Positions 6,969 through 15,002 of a DNA stretch of 18,434 nucleotides are shown here, piece by piece. This stretch comes from Pseudomonas sp. (GTDB lineage: Bacteria > Pseudomonadota > Gammaproteobacteria > Pseudomonadales > Pseudomonadaceae). The DNA lies in assembly GCA_007117785.1 (NCBI GenBank), contig SKFV01000175.1, forward strand, positions 1 through 18,434. Reading direction: 5' to 3'. Made by a program: the position numbers and the translations under genes. Numbering within the stretch: position 1 is the first letter of the stretch; every line of letters begins with the position of its first letter. Under the pieces are notes generated by a model. It was given only the letters and a program-made list of their open reading frames with translations, had not been told where the DNA came from and did no database searches.

Positions 6969-6999
6969 ACACGGCGTCTGTCCTCGGGCAGCGCCGTGT
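6969..6999 (+). terminator. Strong hairpin between rplI and dnaB, candidate terminator or attenuator
   Basis: A perfect 8-bp stem (6969-6976 with 6992-6999) continues, after one bulged base, as a 5-bp inner helix (6978-6982 with 6987-6991) with a CTCG tetraloop. What follows is T-rich but broken (TGTCATTTCC), so termination may be partial. I found no convincing dnaB promoter in the 122-nt spacer, so dnaB may depend on readthrough past this hairpin. Confidence 0.5.
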
Positions 7000-7031
7000 T
7001 GTCATTTCCGCTGTCAGCACAGGTGTAGACC

Positions 7032-8435
7032 ATGACACAGCCCTCTGCCTATTCCGATGAGCTGGATCTGCAAGCCAGTTCACTCAAGGTGCCTCCGCAT
7101 TCGATCGAAGCGGAGCAGGCAGTGTTGGGTGGCGTCATGCTCGACAACATGGCCTGGGAGCGGATTGCCGAGCTGGTCAGTGAAGGGGATTTCTACCGTC
7201 ACGACCACCGGCTGATTTTTCGTGCGCTGGTCAGCCTGGCCAAGCGCAATCAGCCCTTTGACGTGGTTACGCTGGCTGAAGAGCTGGACCGTGAAGGGCT
7301 GAGTGAGCAGGTCGGTGGCTTGCCCTACCTGGGCCAGTTGGCCAAGAACACGCCCTCGGCAGCCAATATCACCGCCTACGCGCAGATTATTCGTGAGCGT
7401 GCGACCCTGCGCCAGTTGATCGGCATCAGTGCGGAAATTACCGATACCGCATTCAACCCCAAGGGTTTGCAGGCCACCGAGATTCTTGATCAGGCCGAGC
7501 AGAAGATTTTCTCGATTGCCGAAAGCCGGCCCAAGGTGGGCGGCCCGATCGGCGTCAATGACCTGCTGACCAAGGCGATTGACCGGATTGATACGCTGTT
7601 CAACAGTGACGGCGCGATTACCGGCTTATCGACCGGCTTTACCGACCTGGATGAAATGACCTCGGGGTTGCAGCCGGCTGACCTGGTGATCGTGGCCGGC
7701 CGACCCTCCATGGGCAAAACCACCTTTGCCATGAATCTGGTCGAGAATGCGGTGCTGCGCAGTGACAAGGGCGTGCTGGTGTTCTCGCTGGAGATGCCGG
7801 GTGAGTCCCTGATGATGCGTATGCTGTCGTCGTTGGGCCGCATCGATCAGACCAAGGTGCGCTCCGGTCGGCTGGACGACGACGACTGGCCACGGCTGAC
7901 CTCAGCGGTGAACTTGCTGAACGATCGCAAGCTGTTCATTGACGATACCGCCGGCCTGTCGCCGATGGAAATGCGTGCTCGGGCGCGTCGCGTCGTGCGT
8001 GAGCATGGTGATCTGGCATTGATCATGATCGACTACCTGCAGCTGATGCGTATCGGTGGCGGTGGTGCGGAAAACCGCACCAATGAAATTTCCGAAATTT
8101 CACGCTCGCTGAAAGCGCTGGCCAAGGAATTCAATACGCCGGTGGTGGCGTTGTCCCAGCTCAACCGCTCGCTGGAGCAGCGACCCAACAAACGCCCGAT
8201 CAACTCTGACTTGCGTGAATCGGGCGCCATCGAGCAGGATGCCGACGTCATCATGTTCGTCTACCGGGACGAGGTTTATAACCCCGATACCCAAGACAAG
8301 GGAATGGCTGAAATCATTATCGGCAAGCAGCGGAACGGGCCTATTGGTACCACGCGGCTGGCTTTTCTCGGCAAATACACCCGTTTCGAGAACCTGGCAC
8401 CGGGGGCTTACTCCGGTTACGGTGATCTGGAGTAG
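7032..8435 (+). CDS. dnaB: Replicative DNA helicase DnaB
   Basis: DnaB is the hexameric 5'-3' helicase at the replication fork and recruits primase. The 467 residues match the family. An N-terminal domain (about 18-120, SIEAEQAVLGGVMLDN) and a linker (about 125-185) precede a RecA-like C-terminal motor. The Walker A motif GRPSMGKT lies at 223-230. The Walker B aspartate is D334 in IMIDYLQLM. The conserved blocks SEISRSLKALAKEFNTPVVALSQLNR and DLRESGAIEQDADVIMF are complete. There is no intein. The start follows an AGGTG Shine-Dalgarno (7021-7025). In P. aeruginosa alr lies downstream; here the YgiQ-family gene begins 2 nt after the stop. Confidence 0.98.
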   Translation: MTQPSAYSDELDLQASSLKVPPHSIEAEQAVLGGVMLDNMAWERIAELVSEGDFYRHDHRLIFRALVSLAKRNQPFDVVTLAEELDREGLSEQVGGLPYLGQLAKNTPSAANITAYAQIIRERATLRQLIGISAEITDTAFNPKGLQATEILDQAEQKIFSIAESRPKVGGPIGVNDLLTKAIDRIDTLFNSDGAITGLSTGFTDLDEMTSGLQPADLVIVAGRPSMGKTTFAMNLVENAVLRSDKGVLVFSLEMPGESLMMRMLSSLGRIDQTKVRSGRLDDDDWPRLTSAVNLLNDRKLFIDDTAGLSPMEMRARARRVVREHGDLALIMIDYLQLMRIGGGGAENRTNEISEISRSLKALAKEFNTPVVALSQLNRSLEQRPNKRPINSDLRESGAIEQDADVIMFVYRDEVYNPDTQDKGMAEIIIGKQRNGPIGTTRLAFLGKYTRFENLAPGAYSGYGDLE

Positions 8436-8437
8436 TC

Positions 8438-10657
8438 ATGTCCCTCAGTATGCCGGCGGCACGCCCGCTGTTCGATTATCCCAAGTATTGGGCCGAGTGC
8501 TTTGGTCCGGCACCTTTCCTGCCGATGAGCCGCGCCGAAATGGATCAGCTCGGTTGGGACAGTTGCGACATCATCATTGTCACCGGTGATGCCTATGTCG
8601 ATCATCCCTCCTTCGGCATGGCGGTGATCGGGCGCCTGCTTGAAGCCCAAGGGTTTCGTGTTGGCATCATCAGTCAGCCGGACTGGCAGAGCAAGGATGC
8701 CTTCATGCAGCTGGGCGAGCCGAATCTGTTTTTCGGTGTGGCTGCCGGCAACATGGATTCGATGATCAATCGTTACACTGCCGACCGCAAGGTACGCTCC
8801 GACGATGCCTACACCCCGGGTGGCAAGGGCGGCAGTCGGCCGGACCGGGCCAGTCTGGTCTATAGCCAGCGTTGCCGTGAAGCCTACAAGGATGTCCCCA
8901 TTATTCTGGGTGGCATTGAAGCCTCGTTGCGCCGCATCGCGCACTATGATTACTGGCAGGACAAGGTGCGTCGCTCGATCCTGGTCGATGCACGCGCGGA
9001 TATATTGCTCTACGGCAATGCCGAGCGGGCGATAGTGGACGTTGCCCAACGCTTGAGCCGCGGCGACACACTCGCCGAGATGACCGATATCCGCGGTACT
9101 GCTTTTATCCGCAAGGACAACCCGGAGGGTTGGTTTGAGCTGGATTCGAGTCGTATCGACCGGCCAGGCAAGGTCGACAAGATCATCAATCCCTATGTGA
9201 ATACCCAGGATACCGCTGCCTGTGCGGTGGAGCAGGCCAAGGGTGATGCGCAGCAGGATGCGGGCGCTGAGGTGCAGGTACTGGAGTTGTTGCCGCATCC
9301 GCGTCTTGAGCGCGACCGCACCGTGATCCGCCTGCCGGCCTATGAAAAGGTCAAAGGGGATCCGGTACTCTATGCGCATGCCAATCGGGTATTGCACCTG
9401 GAGACCAACCCGGGCAATGCCCGTGCTCTGGTGCAGCGGCATGGCGATCAGGAGGTGTGGTTCAATCCGCCACCGATTCCGCTGAGCACTGAAGAAATGG
9501 ACTATGTGTTCGATCTGCCCTATGCGCGGGTTCCCCACCCGACCTATGGCGATGCGCGTATTCCTGCCTACGAGATGATCCGCTTTTCGGTGAATATCAT
9601 GCGCGGCTGCTTTGGCGGCTGCACCTTTTGCTCGATCACCGAGCATGAGGGGCGCATTATCCAGAACCGCTCGCATGATTCCATCATCCGCGAGATTGAA
9701 GCCATTCGCGATACTGTGCCGGGCTTTACCGGGGTGATTTCCGATCTCGGTGGTCCAACGGCCAACATGTACCGTGTTGCCTGCAAGAGCCGCGAGATCG
9801 AAGCATCTTGCCGCAAGCCGTCCTGCGTCTATCCGGGCATCTGCGAGAATCTGGATACCGATCACTCGTCCTTGATTGGCCTGTATCGCAAGGCCCGCGA
9901 ATTACCCGGGGTGAAAAAGATCCTGATTGCCTCCGGTCTGCGGTATGACCTGGCTGTGGAGTCGCCGGAATACGTCAGGGAGCTGGTGACCCACCATGTC
10001 GGTGGCTATCTGAAGATTGCGCCGGAGCACACCGAAAGCGGTCCGCTGGATAAAATGATGAAGCCGGGTATCGGCAGTTATGACCGCTTCAAGCAGATGT
10101 TTGAAAAATACAGTAAGGAAGCGGGCAAGGAACAGTACCTGATTCCCTACTTTATCGCTGCCCATCCGGGTACCACGGACGAGGATATGATGAACCTGGC
10201 CCTGTGGCTCAAGCGCAACGGTTTCCGCGCCGACCAGGTGCAGGCGTTCTATCCGTCACCCATGGCCAGTGCCACGGCCATGTATCATAGTGGCAAGAAC
10301 CCGCTGCGCAAGGTCAGCTACAAGAGTGAGTCGGTGGGTACCGTCAAAGGGGAGCGTCAGCGCCGATTGCACAAGGCTTTCCTGCGCTACCATGATCCGA
10401 ATAACTGGCCGCTGCTGCGCGAGACGCTAAAGGCGATGGGGCGCAGCGACCTGATCGGCAACAGCAAGCAGCACCTGATTCCGAGCTTCCAGCCGGCAGT
10501 TGACAGCTATCAGAGTGCGCGGCGCAAGAACTCCACCCCGGCGGGTAGCCCGAAGGCCGGTCGTATACTGACACAGCATACCGGCCTGCCGCCACGGGAA
10601 ACCGGCAAGGGCAAAGCGGGTAAGGCTAAATCCAGACCACGCCCGGCTGCACGATAG
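8438..10657 (+). CDS. ygiQ: YgiQ family (UPF0313) radical SAM protein
   Basis: This 739-residue protein is a radical SAM enzyme of the YgiQ family, whose substrate is not established to my knowledge. The N-terminal domain begins with the family segment LGWDSCDIIIVTGDAYVDHP and contains KGGSRPDRA. The iron-sulfur motif CFGGCTFC gives C391, C395 and C398 (CX3CX2C), in the TIM-barrel radical SAM domain (about 375-650). Other conserved stretches are SDLGGPTANMY, KIAPEHTE and QAFYPSPMASATAMYHSG. A basic tail rich in Lys, Pro and Arg ends the protein (about 690-739). It starts 2 nt after dnaB, with GGAG (8429-8432) inside the last codons of dnaB, so the two are probably co-transcribed and coupled. 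Its 3' end faces the 3' end of the RetS-like gene. Confidence 0.93.
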   Translation: MSLSMPAARPLFDYPKYWAECFGPAPFLPMSRAEMDQLGWDSCDIIIVTGDAYVDHPSFGMAVIGRLLEAQGFRVGIISQPDWQSKDAFMQLGEPNLFFGVAAGNMDSMINRYTADRKVRSDDAYTPGGKGGSRPDRASLVYSQRCREAYKDVPIILGGIEASLRRIAHYDYWQDKVRRSILVDARADILLYGNAERAIVDVAQRLSRGDTLAEMTDIRGTAFIRKDNPEGWFELDSSRIDRPGKVDKIINPYVNTQDTAACAVEQAKGDAQQDAGAEVQVLELLPHPRLERDRTVIRLPAYEKVKGDPVLYAHANRVLHLETNPGNARALVQRHGDQEVWFNPPPIPLSTEEMDYVFDLPYARVPHPTYGDARIPAYEMIRFSVNIMRGCFGGCTFCSITEHEGRIIQNRSHDSIIREIEAIRDTVPGFTGVISDLGGPTANMYRVACKSREIEASCRKPSCVYPGICENLDTDHSSLIGLYRKARELPGVKKILIASGLRYDLAVESPEYVRELVTHHVGGYLKIAPEHTESGPLDKMMKPGIGSYDRFKQMFEKYSKEAGKEQYLIPYFIAAHPGTTDEDMMNLALWLKRNGFRADQVQAFYPSPMASATAMYHSGKNPLRKVSYKSESVGTVKGERQRRLHKAFLRYHDPNNWPLLRETLKAMGRSDLIGNSKQHLIPSFQPAVDSYQSARRKNSTPAGSPKAGRILTQHTGLPPRETGKGKAGKAKSRPRPAAR

Positions 10658-10663
10658 TCCAAC

Positions 10664-10682
10664 GTCTATCATAGCGATAGAC
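10664..10682 (+). other. Short inverted repeat after ygiQ
   Basis: A perfect 7-bp inverted repeat (GTCTATC at 10664-10670 and GATAGAC at 10676-10682) with a 5-nt loop lies 6 nt after the ygiQ stop. No T tract follows. It could be a weak mRNA end structure or a small operator. Confidence 0.4.
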
Positions 10683-10756
10683 AAGCTGGACTGGTACTCG
10701 GGCGCATCCCGGCTAAGCTGCTTATATAGTCATGGCAGTAGTCGAGGAGGTGCCCG

Positions 10757-10864
10757 ATGTCACTGTTCAGCTTGTTTACTCAGCTCTGTGCAGGTTATGC
10801 CTGCGCCACTGCAGGTTGTCAGCCCTGTGAATCGGAATGGCCGACACGGGTGCCCAGCCAGTAG
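10757..10864 (+). CDS. Possible 35-residue cysteine-rich small protein
   Basis: I do not recognise this ORF. It has an unusually good ribosome binding site: AGGAGGTG (10745-10752), with 6 nt between AGGAGG and the ATG. The peptide starts MSLFSLFTQLCAGYAC and has four cysteines (C11, C16, C21, C24), the last two as CQPC, then a polar end (ESEWPTRVPSQ). The first ten residues are hydrophobic, and the Cys pattern could bind a metal or be oxidised. It lies in the gap between the convergent ygiQ and retS genes, and its last 46 nt overlap the retS 3' end on the other strand. A TATAGT (10725-10730) is a possible -10 box, but no good -35 is seen. The site may be real without the protein being conserved. 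Confidence 0.4.
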   Translation: MSLFSLFTQLCAGYACATAGCQPCESEWPTRVPSQ

Positions 10865-13587
10865 CTTAACTGCTCCTGCAATTGACCCAGGTCGACCGGT
10901 TTTGCCATGTGTCCGTTCATGCCGGCGCGGCTGGTGCGTTCCCTGTGTTCCGGCATGATGTGGGCAGTGAGGGCAATAATCGGTACCGGCTGGCGGCGGT
11001 TGTCCTGTTCCCACTGTCGAATCTGTTCGGCGGCGGTGAAACCGTCCATCTCCGGCATTTCGCAATCCATCAGGACCAGATCAAAATGCTCTTCGCGCAC
11101 GCGCTGGACTGCCTCGCGGCCATTGGCGACTGCCTGACTGTCCAATCCCAGCTTGCCCAGCATGCCTCGTATCACCTTGGTGGAAATAGCGTTGTCTTCA
11201 GCCACCAGTATGTTGGGTCTTTGACTCGTCCGCGTCTGGACTTGCTGCAGTGAGCTGGTCTGGTTAAGTCTTCGCAGTCGCTGGCGTTCCTGATGTTGCA
11301 GCCATTCGTCAATCAGGGTGGTACGCAAACTGTAACCGGCCACGGGTTTGCTCAGAATACGGCTGATGCCTGCATTGCGGGCGACAACCCGACTGGGGAC
11401 CTGGCTGATACCGGTGAGCATGATGACCAGCACATCCTGGGTCAGAGCCGGGTCGTCCTGTATGCGTTTGGCCAACTCCAGTCCGGTCATGCCTGGCATT
11501 GACTGGTCAATCAGCAAGATATCGAAGGGCTGGCCGAGGTTGGTCTGGTTGCGCATCAAGGCCAGTGCTTCCTTGCCGCTGGAGGCGCTCTTGGCTTGCA
11601 TCTGCCAGCCAGTGAGTTGCTGCTGCAGCACTTTGCGGCAAGTGGCGTTGTCGTCGACAATCAGCGCGTTGCGCTCGCGCAGGCAGTTGTCTTCATCAGC
11701 CGGTGGCGGGCCTTGTTCAATGACCCCCAGTGGCAGAGTAAACCACAGTGTATTGCCCTGATCGCTGGATTTAATGCCCAGCTGTCCATGCATCATGTCA
11801 ATCAGGTGGCGACTGATCAGCAGGGCCAACTGGCCGTCGCCTTCGGCGCCGGGAATGCCATCCACGCGTGGCGCCCGTGCAGCCAGCAGGCGCTGACTCA
11901 AGCTGGCTGGCAGCGCGGTTCCGGTATCCTGGATAGCGAACCGCAGGCGCGATTCTGCGCTGGCGTGCTTGTGCTCCTTGAGCGCCTGATCGGGTCCTAC
12001 TACGAGTAACACCTCGCCACGAGTGGTGTACTGGAGAGCGTTGCTCAGCAGGCTGGCCAGAATCTGGCGCAGGCGGTTGGCATCGCCACTGACCCGGCGC
12101 GGGGTATCCGGATGCACAAAACCGATCAATTCCAGACCCTGACCTTCGGCCCGGGTACGGAAGTTATCAAGGCACTCATTGACCAATGCATGCAAATCAA
12201 AGTGAACGGACTCCAGTTGCAATTCTCCAGCTTCCAGGCGCGACATATCGACGATTTCGTTCAGCAGGGTCAACAGATCATTGCCTGAGGCGTGGATGGT
12301 TTGCACGTAATCACGCTGTTTGGCCGAGAGCGCGGTATCCATCAATAATTCGCTCATACCCAGAACACCGTTCATCGGGGTGCGGATTTCATGGCTGACG
12401 CGGCTGAGAAACTCTGCCCGGGTGCGGCGTTCAGCCAGCCGGGTGGCTGCCTGATGCTGAGACCGGGTGCGGGCCTTGAGGCCGCGCTGCTGTCGCAAGT
12501 AAAGTTGCCAGGCGAGTGCCACCAGGCCGGCCCAGAACAGCAGCCGACACAGAGGTTCGGCCAGGGTGCTGTTGATAAGGTGGAAGTGCAGCAGGCCGCT
12601 ACCCAGCAGCGCAATACAGGCCAGCAGGCCAGCGACATTAAAGCCTTGTTGGCGCAGCCATAAATGGACCAGCAGTACGCCGCCGGCAAGTGGCACCAGC
12701 AACGTGATCAGCGGCGCAAATGATCCGAGCAGGCTTGGCCAGACGGAGATCAATACCGCAAGAACAAAGGTTGCAAGTGCAGCCAGGTTGAGCAGACGGC
12801 ATTCTTGCCGGGGCTCAGGTGCCGGTAGCCAGGCACGAAACAGCAAGAGTACCAGCGGCAGGCTGAGCAGATACAGAAGGTCTCCGGCTTGTCCGTATAA
12901 ACGGGGCAAATGGGTAGCGGCCCAGTCAATATGACTCATGCCACCCAGTGCTTGCAGTAAGGCCGCCATAGCCAGCAGCAAGTGGAAGGGATCGCGACCA
13001 CTGAAGCCCTGCAGCAAGCCATGCAGTAACAACGCCAGTGCCAGCCCTACCAGCAAGCCTTCAAGTGCCTGGCGGTTACCATGCAATAATAATGCGCTGT
13101 CATGGGGCCAGAAGCCGAGCTTGGTTTGCTGCGGGTAGGGGTTGTGCAGGCGCAGAAAGACCTGGTCGCGGGAAGCCAGGTGGGGCAAGGAAAAGACAAA
13201 GTCCGCATGCGGTTCTGCGCGTTCGGCGGGTGGTTGGTGGGCGCCAGTCTGGTAGTGTTTGCTCAGAGTGCCGTCGACCAGGTGGTAGTAACTGATCGTC
13301 TGGATCGCCGGGTTGCTCAGATGAAGCCATTGGCTGCGTTCCAATGGGCCGCGAACCTTCAGCCAGACGGCAGTTGGTCCTCCGGGCAGCTCAATGTGCC
13401 CCGGCGGCAGGGGGATGAAGCGGTTGGCATAACGGTTGGTCAGCACGTCAGCCAGTTCCAGCTCGCCCTGGCTGTCAATGAAAACCTGAGGCTGCGGAAG
13501 TTCACTGGCATTGGCTGCGGCACCAGGCAGCAGGCAATACAGCAGCGGCAGCAGACTCGCGAACAACAACCAGCGTACTTGCTTCAC
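10819..13587 (-). CDS. retS: RetS-type hybrid sensor histidine kinase
   Basis: In Pseudomonas RetS is an inner-membrane hybrid kinase that antagonises GacS, lowering RsmY/RsmZ small RNA levels and favouring the acute, motile state. The 922 residues show a signal peptide (about 1-28), a periplasmic 7TMR-DISMED2 sensor domain (about 30-165), a 7TMR-DISM membrane region (about 180-375), a HisKA domain with the H box SHEIRTPMNG (H399), a HATPase domain (about 495-615), and two receiver domains with phospho-acceptors D694 (LLIDQSMPG) and D841 (LMDCEMPEMDG). These match the known RetS order H-D-D. Placement next to purD also matches P. aeruginosa. The ATPase G1 box reads DTGTALP (554-560), and the G2 box GDGQLALLI (583-591) lacks its third glycine. 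The start is GTG; an 8-codon ORF overlaps it by 4 nt. Confidence 0.85.
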   Translation of the reverse strand: MKQVRWLLFASLLPLLYCLLPGAAANASELPQPQVFIDSQGELELADVLTNRYANRFIPLPPGHIELPGGPTAVWLKVRGPLERSQWLHLSNPAIQTISYYHLVDGTLSKHYQTGAHQPPAERAEPHADFVFSLPHLASRDQVFLRLHNPYPQQTKLGFWPHDSALLLHGNRQALEGLLVGLALALLLHGLLQGFSGRDPFHLLLAMAALLQALGGMSHIDWAATHLPRLYGQAGDLLYLLSLPLVLLLFRAWLPAPEPRQECRLLNLAALATFVLAVLISVWPSLLGSFAPLITLLVPLAGGVLLVHLWLRQQGFNVAGLLACIALLGSGLLHFHLINSTLAEPLCRLLFWAGLVALAWQLYLRQQRGLKARTRSQHQAATRLAERRTRAEFLSRVSHEIRTPMNGVLGMSELLMDTALSAKQRDYVQTIHASGNDLLTLLNEIVDMSRLEAGELQLESVHFDLHALVNECLDNFRTRAEGQGLELIGFVHPDTPRRVSGDANRLRQILASLLSNALQYTTRGEVLLVVGPDQALKEHKHASAESRLRFAIQDTGTALPASLSQRLLAARAPRVDGIPGAEGDGQLALLISRHLIDMMHGQLGIKSSDQGNTLWFTLPLGVIEQGPPPADEDNCLRERNALIVDDNATCRKVLQQQLTGWQMQAKSASSGKEALALMRNQTNLGQPFDILLIDQSMPGMTGLELAKRIQDDPALTQDVLVIMLTGISQVPSRVVARNAGISRILSKPVAGYSLRTTLIDEWLQHQERQRLRRLNQTSSLQQVQTRTSQRPNILVAEDNAISTKVIRGMLGKLGLDSQAVANGREAVQRVREEHFDLVLMDCEMPEMDGFTAAEQIRQWEQDNRRQPVPIIALTAHIMPEHRERTSRAGMNGHMAKPVDLGQLQEQLSYWLGTRVGHSDSQG

Positions 13588-13607
13588 GTTCGGTCAGTCC
13601 TGTCCAT
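13584..13607 (-). other. Upstream mini-ORF overlapping the retS start
   Basis: An ATG at 13605-13607 opens seven sense codons (MDRTDRT) and ends in TGA that overlaps the retS GTG as GTGA. The retS start has only a weak AGGA about 10 nt upstream, so re-initiation after this mini-ORF could help start retS. The mini-ORF itself lacks a strong Shine-Dalgarno. Confidence 0.3.
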
Positions 13608-13616
13608 GGGCCCGTA

Positions 13617-13662
13617 ATTATAAACCCGCATTATAGCGCAGTGCGTCACAGACTGTCGTCAA
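13617..13662 (-). promoter_or_regulatory. retS promoter region with two consensus -10 boxes
   Basis: On the minus strand two perfect TATAAT boxes lie 13 nt apart (13630-13635 and 13617-13622), about 30 to 45 nt before the retS GTG. Upstream are TTGACG (13657-13662) and GTGACG (13644-13649), also 13 nt apart. Each pairs with a TATAAT at 21 nt, too long for a standard sigma70 promoter, so the true -35 is unclear. The 105-nt gap after purD has no terminator, so some readthrough from purD is also likely. Confidence 0.5.
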
Positions 13663-13692
13663 TCTGCAACGCCCGCTGACAAGTACTATCCG

Positions 13693-14982
13693 TTAGCTAT
13701 GCTGCTCGCGTGCAATGGCGCGGTAGCCGATATCCCGACGGTAGAAGCAGCCTTCCCACTGAATGCCGGACGCCAGCGAATAGGCTGCCTGTTGCGCGCT
13801 GAGTACGCTGGTTCCCAGAGCTGTTGCGCACAGCACCCGGCCGCCGCTGGTTACTACCTTGTTGTCTTGCAGCGCGGTGCCAGCATGAAAGACTTTGGCA
13901 TCGGCAGCTGTGGCCTGATCCAGCCCGCTGATCGGGGTGCCCTTGGCATAGCTGCCCGGGTAGCCGCCGGCGGCGAGTACTACGCCGAGGCTGGGGCGCG
14001 GATCCCAGTGTGCCTCGGCCAGGTTCAGTGTGCCAGCCAGCGCAGCCTCGACCAGATCAACCAGGCTGGATTGCAGGCGCAGCATGATGGGTTGGGTTTC
14101 CGGATCGCCAAAGCGACAGTTGAACTCGATCACCTTGGGCGCGCCTGTACTGTCTATCATCAGTCCGGCATAGAGAAAGCCGGTATACACATTGCCTTCG
14201 GCGGCCATGCCCTTGACCGTGGGCCAGATCACTTCATCCATGATGCGTTGGTGTACTGCCGGGGTAACCACCGGGGCCGGCGAATAGGCGCCCATCCCGC
14301 CGGTATTCGGCCCGGTATCCGCATCACCAACCCGTTTGTGATCCTGGCTGGTGGCCATGGGTAAAATGTGTTCACCATCGACCATAACGATAAAGCTGGC
14401 TTCTTCACCATCGAGAAACTCTTCGATGACCACCCGTGAGCCGGCCTCACCAAAGGCATTGCCTGCGAGCATGTCACGGACTGCATCTTCGGCTTCGCTC
14501 AGGGTCATGGCGACGATCACGCCCTTGCCGGCTGCCAGGCCGTCAGCCTTGATGACAATGGGGGCACCTTTTTCGCGCAGGTAGGCCAGTGCCGGTTCAA
14601 TCTCGGTAAAATTGCCGTATTCCGCGGTGGGAATCGCGTGACGGGCGAGGAAGTCCTTGGTGAAGGCCTTGGAGCCTTCCAATTGGGCGGCGCTGGCAGT
14701 CGGGCCGAAACAGGGCAGGTTGGCCGCACGGAAACGGTCAACCACACCTTTTACCAGTGGCGCTTCCGGGCCGACAATGGTCAGCGCAACATGATTGTCA
14801 CGAGCAAACTCAACCAGTCGCTCCAGCTCCAGCACATCAATGGCGACGTTTTCGCACTTCAGTTCCAGCGCCGTGCCGGCATTCCCCGGGGCGACGAAAA
14901 CACGCTCCACGCGGGCATCCTGGGCCACTTTCCAGGCCAACGCATGCTCGCGTCCACCACTACCGATAATCAATACATTCAT
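13693..14982 (-). CDS. purD: Phosphoribosylamine-glycine ligase (GAR synthetase)
   Basis: PurD joins 5-phosphoribosylamine and glycine with ATP in the second step of purine synthesis. The 429 residues equal the usual length. The N-terminal MNVLIIGSGGREHALAWKV is followed by VGPEAPLVKGVVDRFR, the ATP-grasp elements GAPIVIKADGLAAGKGVIVA and EEFLDGEEASFIVMVDG, the GDADTGPNTGGMGAYSP loop, and EFNCRFGDPETQPIM. The frame stays open upstream to an ATG at 15030, but those 16 extra residues are encoded by intergenic repeat sequence. The conserved start and the AGGAG at 14989-14993, 6 nt before the ATG, set the start at 14982. That Shine-Dalgarno lies in a 7-bp hairpin. It follows purH by 110 nt on the same strand. 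Confidence 0.97.
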   Translation of the reverse strand: MNVLIIGSGGREHALAWKVAQDARVERVFVAPGNAGTALELKCENVAIDVLELERLVEFARDNHVALTIVGPEAPLVKGVVDRFRAANLPCFGPTASAAQLEGSKAFTKDFLARHAIPTAEYGNFTEIEPALAYLREKGAPIVIKADGLAAGKGVIVAMTLSEAEDAVRDMLAGNAFGEAGSRVVIEEFLDGEEASFIVMVDGEHILPMATSQDHKRVGDADTGPNTGGMGAYSPAPVVTPAVHQRIMDEVIWPTVKGMAAEGNVYTGFLYAGLMIDSTGAPKVIEFNCRFGDPETQPIMLRLQSSLVDLVEAALAGTLNLAEAHWDPRPSLGVVLAAGGYPGSYAKGTPISGLDQATAADAKVFHAGTALQDNKVVTSGGRVLCATALGTSVLSAQQAAYSLASGIQWEGCFYRRDIGYRAIAREQHS

Positions 14983-14985
14983 ATA

Positions 14986-15002
14986 TCTCTCCTGTGGAGA
15001 GA
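14986..15002 (-). promoter_or_regulatory. Hairpin covering the purD Shine-Dalgarno
   Basis: TCTCTCC (14986-14992) and GGAGAGA (14996-15002) form a perfect 7-bp stem with a 3-nt loop. In the purD mRNA the strand next to the start carries AGGAGA, so the ribosome binding site is partly buried. This could lower or control purD translation. Confidence 0.5.

Noticed and set aside
6999..7027. Promoter for dnaB (TTGTCA with a box 17 nt downstream)
   Set aside because: The downstream hexamer (GGTGTA) does not resemble a -10 box.
8417..9865. Long open frame (482 codons) antisense to the YgiQ-family gene
   Set aside because: It mirrors the codon pattern of a clearly conserved radical SAM gene, has no recognisable domain and no Shine-Dalgarno. 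Such shadows are common opposite G/C-rich genes.
10732..10830. Alternative small ORF in another frame at the ygiQ/retS junction (32 codons from ATG 10732)
   Set aside because: It has no Shine-Dalgarno before it, while the overlapping ORF at 10757 has a near-perfect one.
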